NCBI GenBank assembly: GCA_940671915.1
Contig: CALNVZ010002100.1
Span: 3,198,896 to 3,262,895 of the forward strand
Reading direction: 5' to 3'
Source: Paracentrotus lividus
Taxonomy: Eukaryota; Echinodermata; Echinoidea; Camarodonta; Echinidae
Length of the DNA stretch: 64,000 nt
The translations under genes were made by a program, and so were the position numbers. Each line of letters opens with the position of its first letter. The first letter of the stretch is position 1. Under the pieces are notes generated by a model, which was not told the origin of the DNA, did not search any database, and saw only the letters and a list, made by a program, of their open reading frames with translations. Positions 49,401 through 60,120 of the stretch are shown here, piece by piece.

Positions 49401-50835
49401 TGAGGAACAATATATTACTAAATTCAACAATCTTCGGGTACTGAGGTATCTGAGTGATGACAAATAAATAGGACATGTCAAAAGACAACTTCAGTTTTCA
49501 CACAAACATTTAAACAGAAAAGACACACATAATATTGACCTATGCCTAATTTTTGGTCACCGCTTAAATAATTGAGGCACAACGGTGGACTAAGTCATGT
49601 TGTCAATGGTTATTGGAAGGATAAGGGGCAAACAATGTCTTAAATAGTGGTTGTCTTTATAGTAGTAGAAATGCACCATGTTTTTTTAAGTCGAGATAGT
49701 ATTTTGGTATTCTTAAAGTGTACAACTTTCTCGTCAGGCAGGTCTCTTCATGCATATTGAAATGGCATTCTTATTTTAAATTGGATAAATTCTATGTTCT
49801 CCAGAGCTGAAGAAATAAAGATTGCAATTAAATTGAAATAATTCAAAATTGTAATTCAAATTCAGACATCAGATAATTGTTTCATAAATCATTTTAACTA
49901 TGTCCAGATTCAACACCCTGCCGCAAGAAAATAAAAATTCAAAATTTAAAATAAATTTGTATCATGTCACAGAAACATTCTCATTTTCAAAGAATAAATA
50001 GACTCCATTTCTCTGTTACATGCATTATACTCTTGAAGCATTTCAAAATGAACAATTGATTCCCAAATAGTAATGATCAACAAAGTTTGCTTCACAATTT
50101 ATTCCGATTCAAAATTTTGTATATTGCAAAATAAATTACAATTTTGTTTATGAGAAAAGCAAAATGAATAATGCTTGATAATAACAATAATGCATTCAAG
50201 ATTTCAGGGACAACTGGTTTCATTAATCTGACTTTAAGTAGAAATTTGAATCAAATCAACTATTTAATGGACAAAGTAATTGGTAGTGTTTCTAACAATA
50301 CATTATTATTGACTAGGACATGGAAGGATGTGAAAAATGTCATTTAGTGAAAATGACAGCTCGCAAGGCAACTGCACAAAAATTAGAGCAATTATTGCAT
50401 TTGGGCCAATACAATTATAAAAAATCTGAAGGGAGTTGGCACATTTAAAATATAAAATTCTTTGCTTTCCCTTACAAGAAGCTTGCACTTAATCATGCAT
50501 ATTGAATATGTCACACCCTTTAACAAATGGGGTATTATAAATTCATTCATTAGGACAAATTTACTTTTGCAGCAAGAGGCAGCAAATTTAATATCACACA
50601 CTGGGTTCCGATAATATTCTCAAATGGATATTCTTCTTCACAGAAACATCCTCACTGAGGTCATACATAAATAAATATCCGGTATCTTTTATTTTGAAAT
50701 ATTCACACCCCTTAATACTCTGCTGCCCCCTTAAATACGACAACATTACATCATATAGCAAAAACAGGGAAATATTGCACTTGGTAAAACGCGACCACAA
50801 CACAGCCACTAGCACCGCATCTGTAATGGCAGAAT
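46500..50835. other. Left-arm region downstream of kinase, no firm gene
   Basis: The 1-2 kb next to the kinase stop codon (50913) is AT-rich and is probably its 3' untranslated region on the minus strand, with several AATAAA words on that strand. CT-rich sequence lies at about 48725-48825. Further left, short frames exist on both strands (for example 47913-48218 plus) that are partly preserved in the inverted copy, but I recognise no domain. Confidence 0.4.
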
Positions 50836-51251
50836 ACGCGATAAATAAAATAACACATTTGGAAGATTACTCCAACTGCGTATTGTAGGAGTCCATGATG
50901 CATAAAGGTTTGTTAGCTGTGTTGTGCAACAGGGACGAATAAACAGTCTCTAACTTCACCGTCCTCGATACCAGAGTCCGATGAATCTGAATCTTGTGAG
51001 TTCGAGAGCGATTCAACGCTGGATGACGATTGTGAAATATCACTTGCATGGTTGTGAACGTAACAGTTTGAAGGGTGAGATACAGTGCACTGGCATGTAT
51101 GTGCCTTGTGGATGTCTTCGTGGCTAGAGTTGGTGCTGCTGTATGGGCTATTGTCCAAGCTATTCATGGAATGTCCAGTACAGATAATCTTCTGACCACT
51201 ATTGTCCGTTTGACCCTCTCTCATCCATGGATGATCTAGAATGTCTTCAAT
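50836..51251 (+). repeat. Direct duplication beside second gap, copy 1 (416 bp)
   Basis: The segment from ACGCGATAAATAAAATAAC to ATGATCTAGAATGTCTTCAA recurs at 51277-51691. Copy 1 stops at the last base before the N gap and copy 2 starts at the first base after it. The duplicated unit is the 3' part of the last kinase exon plus some 3' flank, so that part of the coding sequence appears twice in tandem. Confidence 0.95.
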
Positions 51252-53789
51252 NNNNNNNNNNNNNNNNNNNNNNNNNACGCGATAAATAAAATAACACATT
51301 TGGAAGATTACTCCAAACTGCGTTATTGTAGATCCATGATGCATAAAGGTTTGTTAGCTGTGTGTGCAACAGGGACGAATAAACAGTCTCTAACTTCACC
51401 GTCCTCGATACCAGAGTCCGATGAATTCTGAATCTTGTGAGTTCGAGAGCGATTCAACGCTGGATGAGATTGTGAAATATCACTTGCATGGTTGTGAACG
51501 TAACAGTTTGAAGGTGAGATACAGTGCACTGGCATGTATGTGCCTTGTGGATGTCTTCGTGGCTAGAGTTGGTGTCTGCTGTATGGGCTATTGTCCAAGC
51601 TATTCATGGAATGTCCAGTACAGATAATCTTCTGACCACTATTGTCCGTTTGACCCTCTCTCATCCATGGATGATCTAGAATGTCTTCAATACTCAATCT
51701 GTGCTTGGGTTTAACCTGAAGCATCGATTGGATCAGATTTTTCAGCGAGTGCGATACACCTTCACGGAAATAGAGTTCAGCTCGGCAGATTTCATCGTCC
51801 TTCGAAATGGGATATCACCACAACCCATATCGAGAGTAAGATTCCAAGTGACCAGATGGTGCTGAGCGTCCATGGTATCGATGTGACATAAATCCATTCA
51901 GGTGGCTGTACACCTCTTGTGCCGCAGAAAGACAAAAATGAGACACATCATAAGAAAATGTTACACACAACTTAAATAAATTACAAACACTAAATGCATT
52001 TTTACAATAAAGAATTACAATTACATGCAAGAGTACGTCTTATCTTGCCTACTGTAACGCAACTGGGGGGAGAGTTCAGCCAGGCATAAGTAAAATTTCT
52101 TCCCAGGTTGCATAGCTCACTTGGGTTGAATAGTTCAGCCGCTGTTTGACGTCATAGACTGAATGGCTTAGTAAATGTCAGACGCAAGCTATTCAGACTG
52201 TGTAACTGGAGCTGGAGTGCCTAACACTACTACAGTACATGTACACACTGCACTGGTGGATTCCACACATTTCTGGTGCTAGCTTTCAACACATCTACAT
52301 ATCCTACCCTACATGGTAAAATATTTACAAACTTTAACCAAAATTTTCTTTGCAATTTCAATCCCACATTTTTTAATTTCTACTGGTACAACTTGATGAT
52401 TATCATTTTTAAAGTTTTTTTTTTTAACCTTAATCCAAATTAGTTTACCTTTTATACTCCCAAATCCTAGGTGCAATATTTAGTCTAAATCCACATCAAA
52501 ATCTTTTGTAGACTGTATCCTTCAGAAAAGCACCAGATCCAAGTCAATGATTTTGAGATGTCCTGTTTTAAGATCGACCAATACATTTTCATCTTTCAAG
52601 TCTCTGTGTACAACACCAGCTTCATGGCAGCGACTGGTTGTTTCTACAATTTGCCTGAAGAATCGGCGGCATAGTTCTTCGGGTAAAGGTCCTTGTTCTG
52701 TGATGAAATCAAACAAGTCTTTGGCAGGATCAGGCCTTTCCATGATGATGACAAAACTCTCTGGTTGTTCAAAGTAGTCCAACATACGTATGCAGCCATG
52801 GACAGAGGATACACGTTTCAGAAGGCTCACTTCCAGGGGAACTTCTCTGCCATTTAGCTATAAGAATCAAATGAAAGTAAAGAGAAAATTAGTGACATGA
52901 AACAAAAATAATAATAATCATTTTGGTATATTAAAAAGTGATATAAACTTTTGTGTCATCACTGGAATGAAAGAACAGCAAAGAGCAAGTTGTAAATAAA
53001 ATTATTTAAATGTAGAATTTTACTTGAAGTCGGATATGGGCAAGTCCTTTACAATTTCCAAAATCTTTTAAAAAATAAAATATTAATTCAATCTGATATA
53101 AAATAGAGGGGCGTCCGAGAAAATGTCTTTGAAAACACGAGCTGGATCGAACAGCTGATCGTGACCGGCGAAATTGACTTTATTTGGCATTGAGCCAGCT
53201 GATGCGAACCGACTGGGTCTAGTCTGTGCATTCAAGTCTTTGTTCATCACATCGCTTTGTGTGTGTGATGTGTGTTTGTGTGCTGTGAGATAGGGGGAAA
53301 TAATGTGAGCACTCACCTGCACCCAATCGTTGACTTTCTCCTTGTTCACCAATTTTATTGCGACCTGAAAAATATAAAATACGAAAGGGAATATTAATAA
53401 CAGTTTTAAGAAAACACTCAATAATATATTGATTCTTCATTGCCTGGCTTCAGTTCACTTTCAACATTTAACGTTAGATTTTGGTTTAAAAAAAGGAAAG
53501 AGTGGCAAAATTGCATTAACATCGTCATAGATTTCTAGAGAGTAGAATCTAAAGACTTGTTATGTTAACAAAAAGGCATGTCGAAGAAAAACTTCATTTA
53601 ATAATTGAGACGAGAGCCCTTCCCATCTACTAAACAAAGCTGATATAGAGTCTATATGAAGTTGTGTAGAGAATCTACTCACCGGCAAATTGTCAGAAAT
53701 CCGAGACCCTGCGTAGACTGTACCGAATCCACCACTGCCAATCAGAGAACCGATGCAGTAGGTTTTCTCGAATGGTTCACGCTGCTTTC
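50913..53789 (-). CDS. PIM-family Ser/Thr protein kinase gene (5' end missing)
   Basis: PIM kinases are constitutively active cytoplasmic and nuclear Ser/Thr kinases that promote growth and survival. Four exons are visible on the minus strand: 53683-53789, 53317-53364, 52495-52857 and about 50913-51922. Together they give the glycine loop [13 protein letters not shown] with the catalytic Lys, the PIM-specific hinge [15 protein letters not shown], the loop [14 protein letters not shown], the Mg-binding region as IIDL in place of IIDF, then HRYHGRSAP and HPWM, and a Ser-rich tail with stop TAA at 50915-50913. One-base indels break exons 3 and 4 in this copy. The upstream exon with the start codon is absent, because the inverted repeat begins about 95 bases upstream of the first visible exon. 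Which vertebrate PIM is closest cannot be decided here. Confidence 0.92.
51252..51276. other. Assembly gap, 25 N
   Basis: Exactly 25 unknown bases fall inside the last coding exon of the kinase. The flanking direct duplication and the continuous exon in the right arm indicate that nothing is missing and that two overlapping ends were left unmerged. Confidence 0.99.
51277..51691 (+). repeat. Direct duplication beside second gap, copy 2 (415 bp)
   Basis: It matches 50836-51251 with scattered one-base gaps (for example CTGCGTATTG against CTGCGTTATTG). This copy is continuous with the rest of the kinase exon to its right, whereas copy 1 is continuous with the 3' flank to its left. A single true copy would join both sides. 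Confidence 0.95.
51277..51922 (-). CDS. PIM kinase last exon, C-lobe part (left arm)
   Basis: The exon follows a pyrimidine-rich tract, TTTTTGTCTTTCTGCG, that lacks a clean AG by one base. It encodes the segment equivalent to VYSPPEW (shifted here by a missing C), then HRYHGRSAP, the C-lobe helices and HPWMREG. It continues into a Ser-rich tail whose reading is repeated beyond the N gap (50913-51251). In this copy the frame changes several times. The copy across the gap keeps the intact tail ending VPVAQHS-stop. Confidence 0.85.
52495..52857 (-). CDS. PIM kinase large catalytic exon
   Basis: After the acceptor ATTCTTATAG, the exon encodes [16 protein letters not shown], the hinge [18 protein letters not shown] with the PIM-type extra Pro, and [18 protein letters not shown] with the catalytic Asp. 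The frame is open to IIDL. There one base appears to be missing, so the expected [12 protein letters not shown] is read out of frame and a premature stop follows at 52522. A further extra A lies near 52503. The donor at about 52494 is a weak GTGGAT, so the 3' limit is uncertain. Confidence 0.88.
53317..53364 (-). CDS. PIM kinase 48-nt exon with catalytic lysine
   Basis: The acceptor TATATTTTTCAG and donor GTGAGT bound a 48-nt phase-0 exon that encodes [16 protein letters not shown]. The Lys of VAIK is the conserved ATP-orienting residue of beta-3. The short size fits the corresponding small second exon in PIM genes. Confidence 0.93.
53683..53789 (-). CDS. PIM kinase exon with glycine-rich loop
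   Basis: The acceptor TTAAATTTACAG precedes GAAAGCAGCG and the donor GTGAGT follows the Pro codon. The 107-nt exon starts with the last two bases of a codon and ends in phase 0. It encodes [20 protein letters not shown] followed by [15 protein letters not shown]: the N-lobe start with the ATP-binding loop. The intact frame and good splice sites make this a reliable exon. Confidence 0.93.
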
Positions 53790-53884
53790 CTGTAAATTTA
53801 AAATAGAAAAATAAATCAGTCACATATTGCAGTATATAAAATATCAATACAAGTCTATTAGAATGTTAATACAAGTTAAATAGA

Positions 53885-54449
53885 GCCCACCTGAATGGAT
53901 TTATGTCACAGTCGGATACGCATGGACGCTCAGCACCATCTGGTCACTTGGAATCTTACTCTTCGATATGGCTTGTGGTGATATCCCATTCGAAAAGGAC
54001 GATGAAATCTGCGAGCTGAAACTCTATTTCCGTGAAGGTGTATCGCACTCGCTGAAAAATCTGATCCAATCGATGCTCAGGTTAAACCCCAGCACAGATT
54101 GAGTATTGAAGACATTCTAGAATCTATCCATGGCATGAGAGTAGGTCAAACGGACAAAGTGGTAGAAGATTATCTGACTGGAACAGATTCCGATGAATAG
54201 CTTGGACATGAGCCCATACAGCACGGCACCAATCTAGCCACGAAGAATCCACAAGGAATACATGCCAGTGCACTGTATCTCACCCTTCAACTGTTACGTT
54301 CACAACCATGCAAATGTGATATTTCACATCGTCATCCAGCGTTGAATCGCTCTCAATCACAAGATTCAGATTCATCGGACATTCTGGGTATCGAGGACAG
54401 GTGAAGTTACGAGACTGTTTATTCGTCCGCTGTTGCACAACACAGCTAA
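53885..54449 (+). pseudogene. Inverted copy of the last PIM kinase exon
   Basis: The sequence starts at CCCACCTGAATGG, without the splice acceptor and first codons of the exon, and runs to the equivalent of the stop codon (TAA 54447-54449). It retains the C in CCCACC that the left copy lacks and reads VTLGILLF-like and GDIPFEKDDEI segments, but has other frame breaks. There is no N gap and no internal duplication. Standing alone on the plus strand with no upstream exons, it cannot encode a kinase. It is useful as a second reading of the true exon. Confidence 0.85.
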
Positions 54450-57400
54450 CAAACCTTTATGCATCATGGACTCCTAAATTTACGCAGGTTGGAGTAATCT
54501 TCCAATATGTTGATTTTATTATATCGCGTATTCTGCTCATTACAGATGCGGTGATAGTGGGCTGTGTTGTGGTCGCGGTTCCGTACGGTGTGTTTTAACC
54601 GTAGTGCAATATTTCCGGCACTTTTGTGCTATATGATGTAATGTTGTCGTATTTAAGAAGGGGCAGACACGAGTCAATTGACAGGGGTGTGCAAGTTATT
54701 TCAAAAATAAAAAGATACCGGATTTTATTATGTATGGGACCCTCGTGAGGATGTTTCATGTGAAGAAGAATACCTCCATTCTGAGAATATTATGCTGGAG
54801 ACTGCAGGTGTGTGACTAGTTAAATTTGCTTGCCTCTTTGCTGCAAAAAGTAAAATTGTCCTATATGAATGAATGTTATAATACCCCGATTTTTGTTAGA
54901 AGGGTGTGTGACATAATTCAAGTAATGCATGATTACAGTGCAAGCATCTTGTAAGGGAAGCAAAGAATTTTATAATTTTAAATGTGCCCACTCCCCTTCA
55001 GATTTTTTATAAATTGTATTGGCCCACAAAATGCAATAATTGCTTCTAATTTTTGTGCAGCGGTTGCCCTTGCGAGCTGTCAATGTATTCACTAAATGAC
55101 ATTTTTCGTACATCCTTGATTGGCCATGCTCCTAGTCAATAATAAATGTAGGTTGTTAGAAACATCTACAAATATACTTTGTCAGTTAAACTAAGTGATT
55201 GTAGATTTCAAATTTCTACTTAAAGTCCAGGATTAATGAAACCATTGTTCCCCTCGAGAAATCTTGAATGCAGTTATTGTTGATATTATCAAAGGCATTA
55301 ATTCATACATTTTGCTTTTTCTCATGAACAAATTGTAATTTAATATTTGTTGCAATATAAAATTTTGAAATCGGAATAAATTGTGAGCAAACTTTGGTTG
55401 ATCTATTACTATTTGGGATCAATGTTCGATTGAAATGCTTCAAAGAGTATAATGCATGTAAAGAGAAATGGAAGTCCTATTATTCTTTGAAAATGAGAAT
55501 GTTTCTGTGAATGAAATACAAATTTATTTTAAATTTTTGAACATTTTTATTTTCTTGCGGCAGGGTGTTGAATCTGGACATAGTTAAGAATGATTTTATG
55601 AAAACAATTATCTGATGTCTGAATTTGAATTTACAATTCTTGGAATTATTATCAATTTAATTGCAATCTTTATTCTTCAGCTCTGGAGAACATAAGAATT
55701 TCCACATTTAAAATATAGAATGCCATTTCAATGATGCATGAAGAGACCTGACCTGGACGAGAAAGTTGTACACTTTAAGAATACCAAAATACTATCGTCG
55801 ACTTAAAAAAACATGGTGCAATATCTCCTACTACTATAAATAGACAGACCACTATTTAAGACATTGTTTTGCACCCCTATATCCTTCCAATAACCATTGA
55901 CAGACATGACTTAGTTCCACCGTTGTGCCTCAAATTTATTTAAGCGGTGGACCAAAATTAGGCAATAGGTCAATTTATGTGTGGTCTTTTTCCTGTTAAA
56001 ATGTTTGTGTGAAGAAACTGAAGTTGTCTTTTGACAATGTCCTATTTATTTGTCATCAACTCGAGATACGTCAGTAAACCAGCGCGAAGATTGTTGAATT
56101 TAGTAATATATTGATTCCTCATTGAATTTGAAATGTGGATTATACGTTCATCGTTTTGTTAATTAAACTTAAACATTGAATTTTGTAAATAACAGATAGT
56201 ATTTATATTGTGGGAAAGAGAAAAAAAGAAAAACGTTGCATAAAAATATGCAATTAAACGGGGTTTGCCAGTTGGCACGAAAGAAAACTTAAATCACCTT
56301 TCTACATTGTGCTTTTGTGTATAATTAGTGCATTGCAGATGAGATGTGGATTGGCGTGAAGTTGATTGAAATAGTGGATTAATGAGAGGATAGATGATTA
56401 TTAATGATAATATTGCTTGATTGATTGATGAAATGATGCGTTTGATGGAAATGGAATGATTTACATAAGAAAGTCGCTAACATATCGTGTAAGAAGAAGA
56501 GTGTACATCGCGAGAGGTGAGATGTACAATGCCGTTCTCAAGGCTGAACTGTGAATTTTAAAAAACAAAACAATGAATACTGGTGTAAAAAGCGTATATC
56601 AATTGAGTGCATCACTGGAATGTTATATGAACGCATAAGTTGATGAAGTTTTTGAGCAAATTTTATACCATAGTGGTTGAAATCTCTACGTAAAGCCGTA
56701 ATAATGAGTGTAGAGGAAATATAATTGTGGAGAGCTGAAGAGGAGAGAGGAGAGAGAAGAGGGAGAAGAAAGGGGAGAAGAAAAATGGATGAGGCTGGTA
56801 CTGGAAAGGCCTTGGAATAGGAGGGGGAGGGGGTTTCCCCACTAACCTCACAATTTGCATTCATTCATGTTGGTCATTTTCCTTTCTCATCTCTGTTGGT
56901 CTCATTCGGGAACAGAAGACTCAGGACTCAATGGAGTAATATATTTTGATTTTTTTGAAAACATTTAAAAGATACAATCTTACCGAGTACGAATGATAAA
57001 TTATTCAATACCCTCATGGAGAGTTGAATAGTTGAAAGGCAGAACTGATGATAGATTACCGATTTGGCAAAGGCACTCCCTACTTTTGGCAGTATCATTT
57101 TTCTGGTACATGTAGCGCCAATTATCATTCGCACAATAAGAAGTGCATGGTTCATTCTTTCGAGAGTTTATTCCATGACTGAACCACGACACTAGTATCC
57201 TCTGACACATTACATTTAACACAAGACACACGAATCCTCAATCTAAGCAATTTCGTTAACCTAAAGCTAAACATGAATACTGCGGTGGGTGTCATACATT
57301 TACAGAGGTTATGGTAAAGCTTAGTCCCCCCATCCAATGTTGGTCACCATGAGATGGTCACCATGCGATTAATATGTCACAATCATGTCCGATAATGCGG

Positions 57401-59870
57401 CATTGTTAGTTGGCAATAAATTGTAAAACAAACACCCCTAACAAAAACAAAATGAAAAAAGGAAATAAAAAATGAGTGTAAATAAAAAAATAAAACTCAA
57501 CAGACGTATAAAACCGTTGGTAAAATGTCGTTCCTGTTTTATTAAGGACATAATGCTCGCCAGGATCACACACACTGAAGTTTAAAAACCTGGCCTTTCT
57601 CGGTTGCTCTTTCGATCAGTAATTGAATCGAAAAGCTGGCACGGCTGGCTGATCTCAGGACTGCCTCCAAAAGGTTGATTCAGATTATAGGATAAAGTGG
57701 TTTTTGAAAACATTTGGCGCCTCTGAAGTCTTGAACAGGAAAGTGAGTTAACGCTACAGTAGTCGGTAATGGTGGTAACAAAGGATGGTCCGACTCTCAC
57801 GCAAGCTTAATCAATTGAAACAGATTGATTCTTTAATTTTAAGAAACTGAAGCAGACCAGTCAGTGGTGGGCTCTAGTTTTTAAATGGGACGAAATGCTT
57901 GGAATGATAAAAGACTTGAACTTTAAAGAGAATATAGCACTGCAGGATGATTTTGATCTTACTTTCCATGAACTTTTCAATGTTAATACAATGGAGCACC
58001 GATAATATGTCCTAAATGAATCTACTTCAGGTATGACTACAGGTTGGGACTTCTGGGAATATGTACAGCTGTATATACTTATATTGTTAATGACTTATAT
58101 ATTTAATGTCAAAATGGTGTTGAATTTCAATTTTTGCCGATGTTCTAGGTCATGTGAGAAATATCGTGAACATATACTTGCAAACTGTTCGGGTCGTTCT
58201 CATGCGAGTTATGGACGGGGTTGCTCGCGATGATGGTTCAAGAGTATTAACGTAACGGCCGATGCCAGAAAAAGCGATGACTTATGTCGATCCTATTATT
58301 AGGGGCGGATCAGTCGAACGATATATTGCAGTGAAAAAGAAGGTTCCATCATGACTGTTATGCACAACGTGTCCTAACCATAGGATGGCTTTATCAGTCA
58401 TTGCAGGTCACCAGAATAGCTATTCTAAGTGTTTAAAAACCATAACTTTCGATGAAATGACAATGAGAAATATATTGAAATATGTTAATAGCAATACGAT
58501 CTGCATAGAGTAACGAATCGAATATCATACAATGGTACATGTTATGCAACAGAACCATCAAAATCATGAAACCAACCATGTCAAAAGTCATCCTCACTAA
58601 TCCTCATCTGTATAGAAACCGACCGAAAACTTTTTCCTGGCAGCTGTCAAAGACCACACCAGTTCCACTAAAAACCTACCAAGTTGAATGCGAGTGCGTG
58701 TTGGAGACAATCTTAACAGTATCTTGACTGACGACAAAAGTGCGAAAGGGGAGTAGAAAGACACAACCTATAATTTCAGGACTTTCTCCTCCTAGTCATT
58801 CTGACTGGTGACTGTGGTTATTACATCTCGCCAATCCCAAAGCCCAACGCAGGACAGTGGTCATGGTTTAGTCATGCAACAGACTCTGGACTATAAGTTT
58901 TTGTCCAGGAGTCACTCCTTGCCAGTGTCACGACTTCAAAGAAAAAGACATCCAGTGGTGTTTCTATCATTTAACCACCATCGTTGCCAATTTATTTAGC
59001 ATATTATTTCCCCCATCAATGACTTTTCCCCATTCGGCTCTGGTCGCCAGGAGTCCTTAAGTTTGGAAAGTGGCAGGGTTTAAAACTACCACACCAAGTG
59101 TTTGCACTGTAAGTGGTCTAAACAACAGGTCCTTCATGAATTCAAAACACGAACAATACAACAACTTGCACAACCTTTATCATGTTTGATTGAAGTGAAT
59201 ATCTCTCGCGTTCAGCGTAGGAGACAAGAGTCAAAGCAAGCAGCAACTGTGAACATTGTCAGTGTGGTAAAAACCCACTCGGCCAGGAATATGTACTTGT
59301 GCGGCTTGAGCATGACCCCCTCCTGCATACGGAGATGTGTATTCATCGCCTGCTTGTGAAAATCATGGAAAGGCTAACAATTCCATTGCGGTTCGACAAA
59401 AGTTCAATTGCTTGCATCATGACTCGTCATTACTGCCAACAGTCTGACCGGTCCTCTGAACTGCGAGAAAAATAGTGAATATATAATCTTGGATATAAGA
59501 GTACTTTTGACGCATTCACTTTCCAACTTTGCTTCACTGCGAATTGAACATTCCTGTTCGGAGTTCGAGTTACGGTTGTTTATATCTCGGCTACCAAAAA
59601 CTGAAATTAAAACTTACAAATTTACAGTTCATTAATTCTCTGAATTCTTTTAAGATCATTGTGTGTTCCAATCATTATGTAATTCTTTTACAATGTTGTG
59701 CAATTTTGTCTCTGTACGAGATTCTTCTAGTGATCGAAAGCTCAGACTCTTTGTTTTTTTACTCGATTTTCTCGCTTGGATAAGCAGTTTCAGCAGGTTC
59801 TTTTATAGTTTTAATTTATTTTTTTTTGTGTCATTGTTATTAAATGGGTCAAGGAATCATGAACGTGTAA
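54450..59870. other. Right-arm mirror of left-arm 3' flank and intergenic sequence
   Basis: This tract has no content independent of 45891-50912. Short frames (for example 56538-56864 minus, 58539-58727 plus, 59102-59359 plus) are the indel-altered reverse complements of left-arm frames. The mirrored Cys-rich candidate exon lies at about 59216-59475. Confidence 0.6.
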
Positions 59871-60120
59871 GGGTCTCATCTCACTTCGGCGGAAGACGTC
59901 TGCTGCGACGAGAATAGGAAATTTCGTCTCCGCGACGGCATATAATAGTATTAGAGACGTCTCCGAGACCGTCTCCCGCGAAATTTATGAAACCAATCCC
60001 GTCTCGCTCGAAATTCAGGAGACGTCTAAAGACGTCTCGTAATTTGTTATCCGTCGCAGAGACGAAGATTTCTATTCTGTCCCGAGGCGGATACGTCTCC
60101 GCGAAGTGAGATGAGCACCT
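59871..60120. mobile_element. Inverted-arm copy of the GAGACGTCTC palindromic MITE
   Basis: It corresponds to 45661-45890 with about 20 extra bases scattered through it. It is not an independent insertion but part of the arm duplication. The comparison shows where insertions accumulated in the right arm, for example CGGCGGAAGACGTCTGCTGCGAC in place of the regular stem, split here by extra bases. Confidence 0.7.

Larger units (their letters stand above)
42017..51906 (+). repeat. Giant inverted repeat, left arm
   Basis: This arm is the reverse complement of about 53885-64000. The last bases of the window (GTATTCAATCCATCAA) pair with TTGATGATTGAATAC at 42017, and landmark after landmark pairs inward to CCACCTGAATGG at about 51906. 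Landmarks include the TA microsatellite, the 230-bp GAGACGTCTC element, a Cys-rich candidate exon and the last kinase exon. The right arm runs out of the window, so the left arm may extend further left. The arms differ by many one-base gaps. Confidence 0.95.

Noticed and set aside
52547..52777. Plus-strand ORF of 76 codons opposite the kinase exon
   Set aside because: It is the antisense shadow of the large catalytic exon, whose minus-strand reading has clear kinase motifs.
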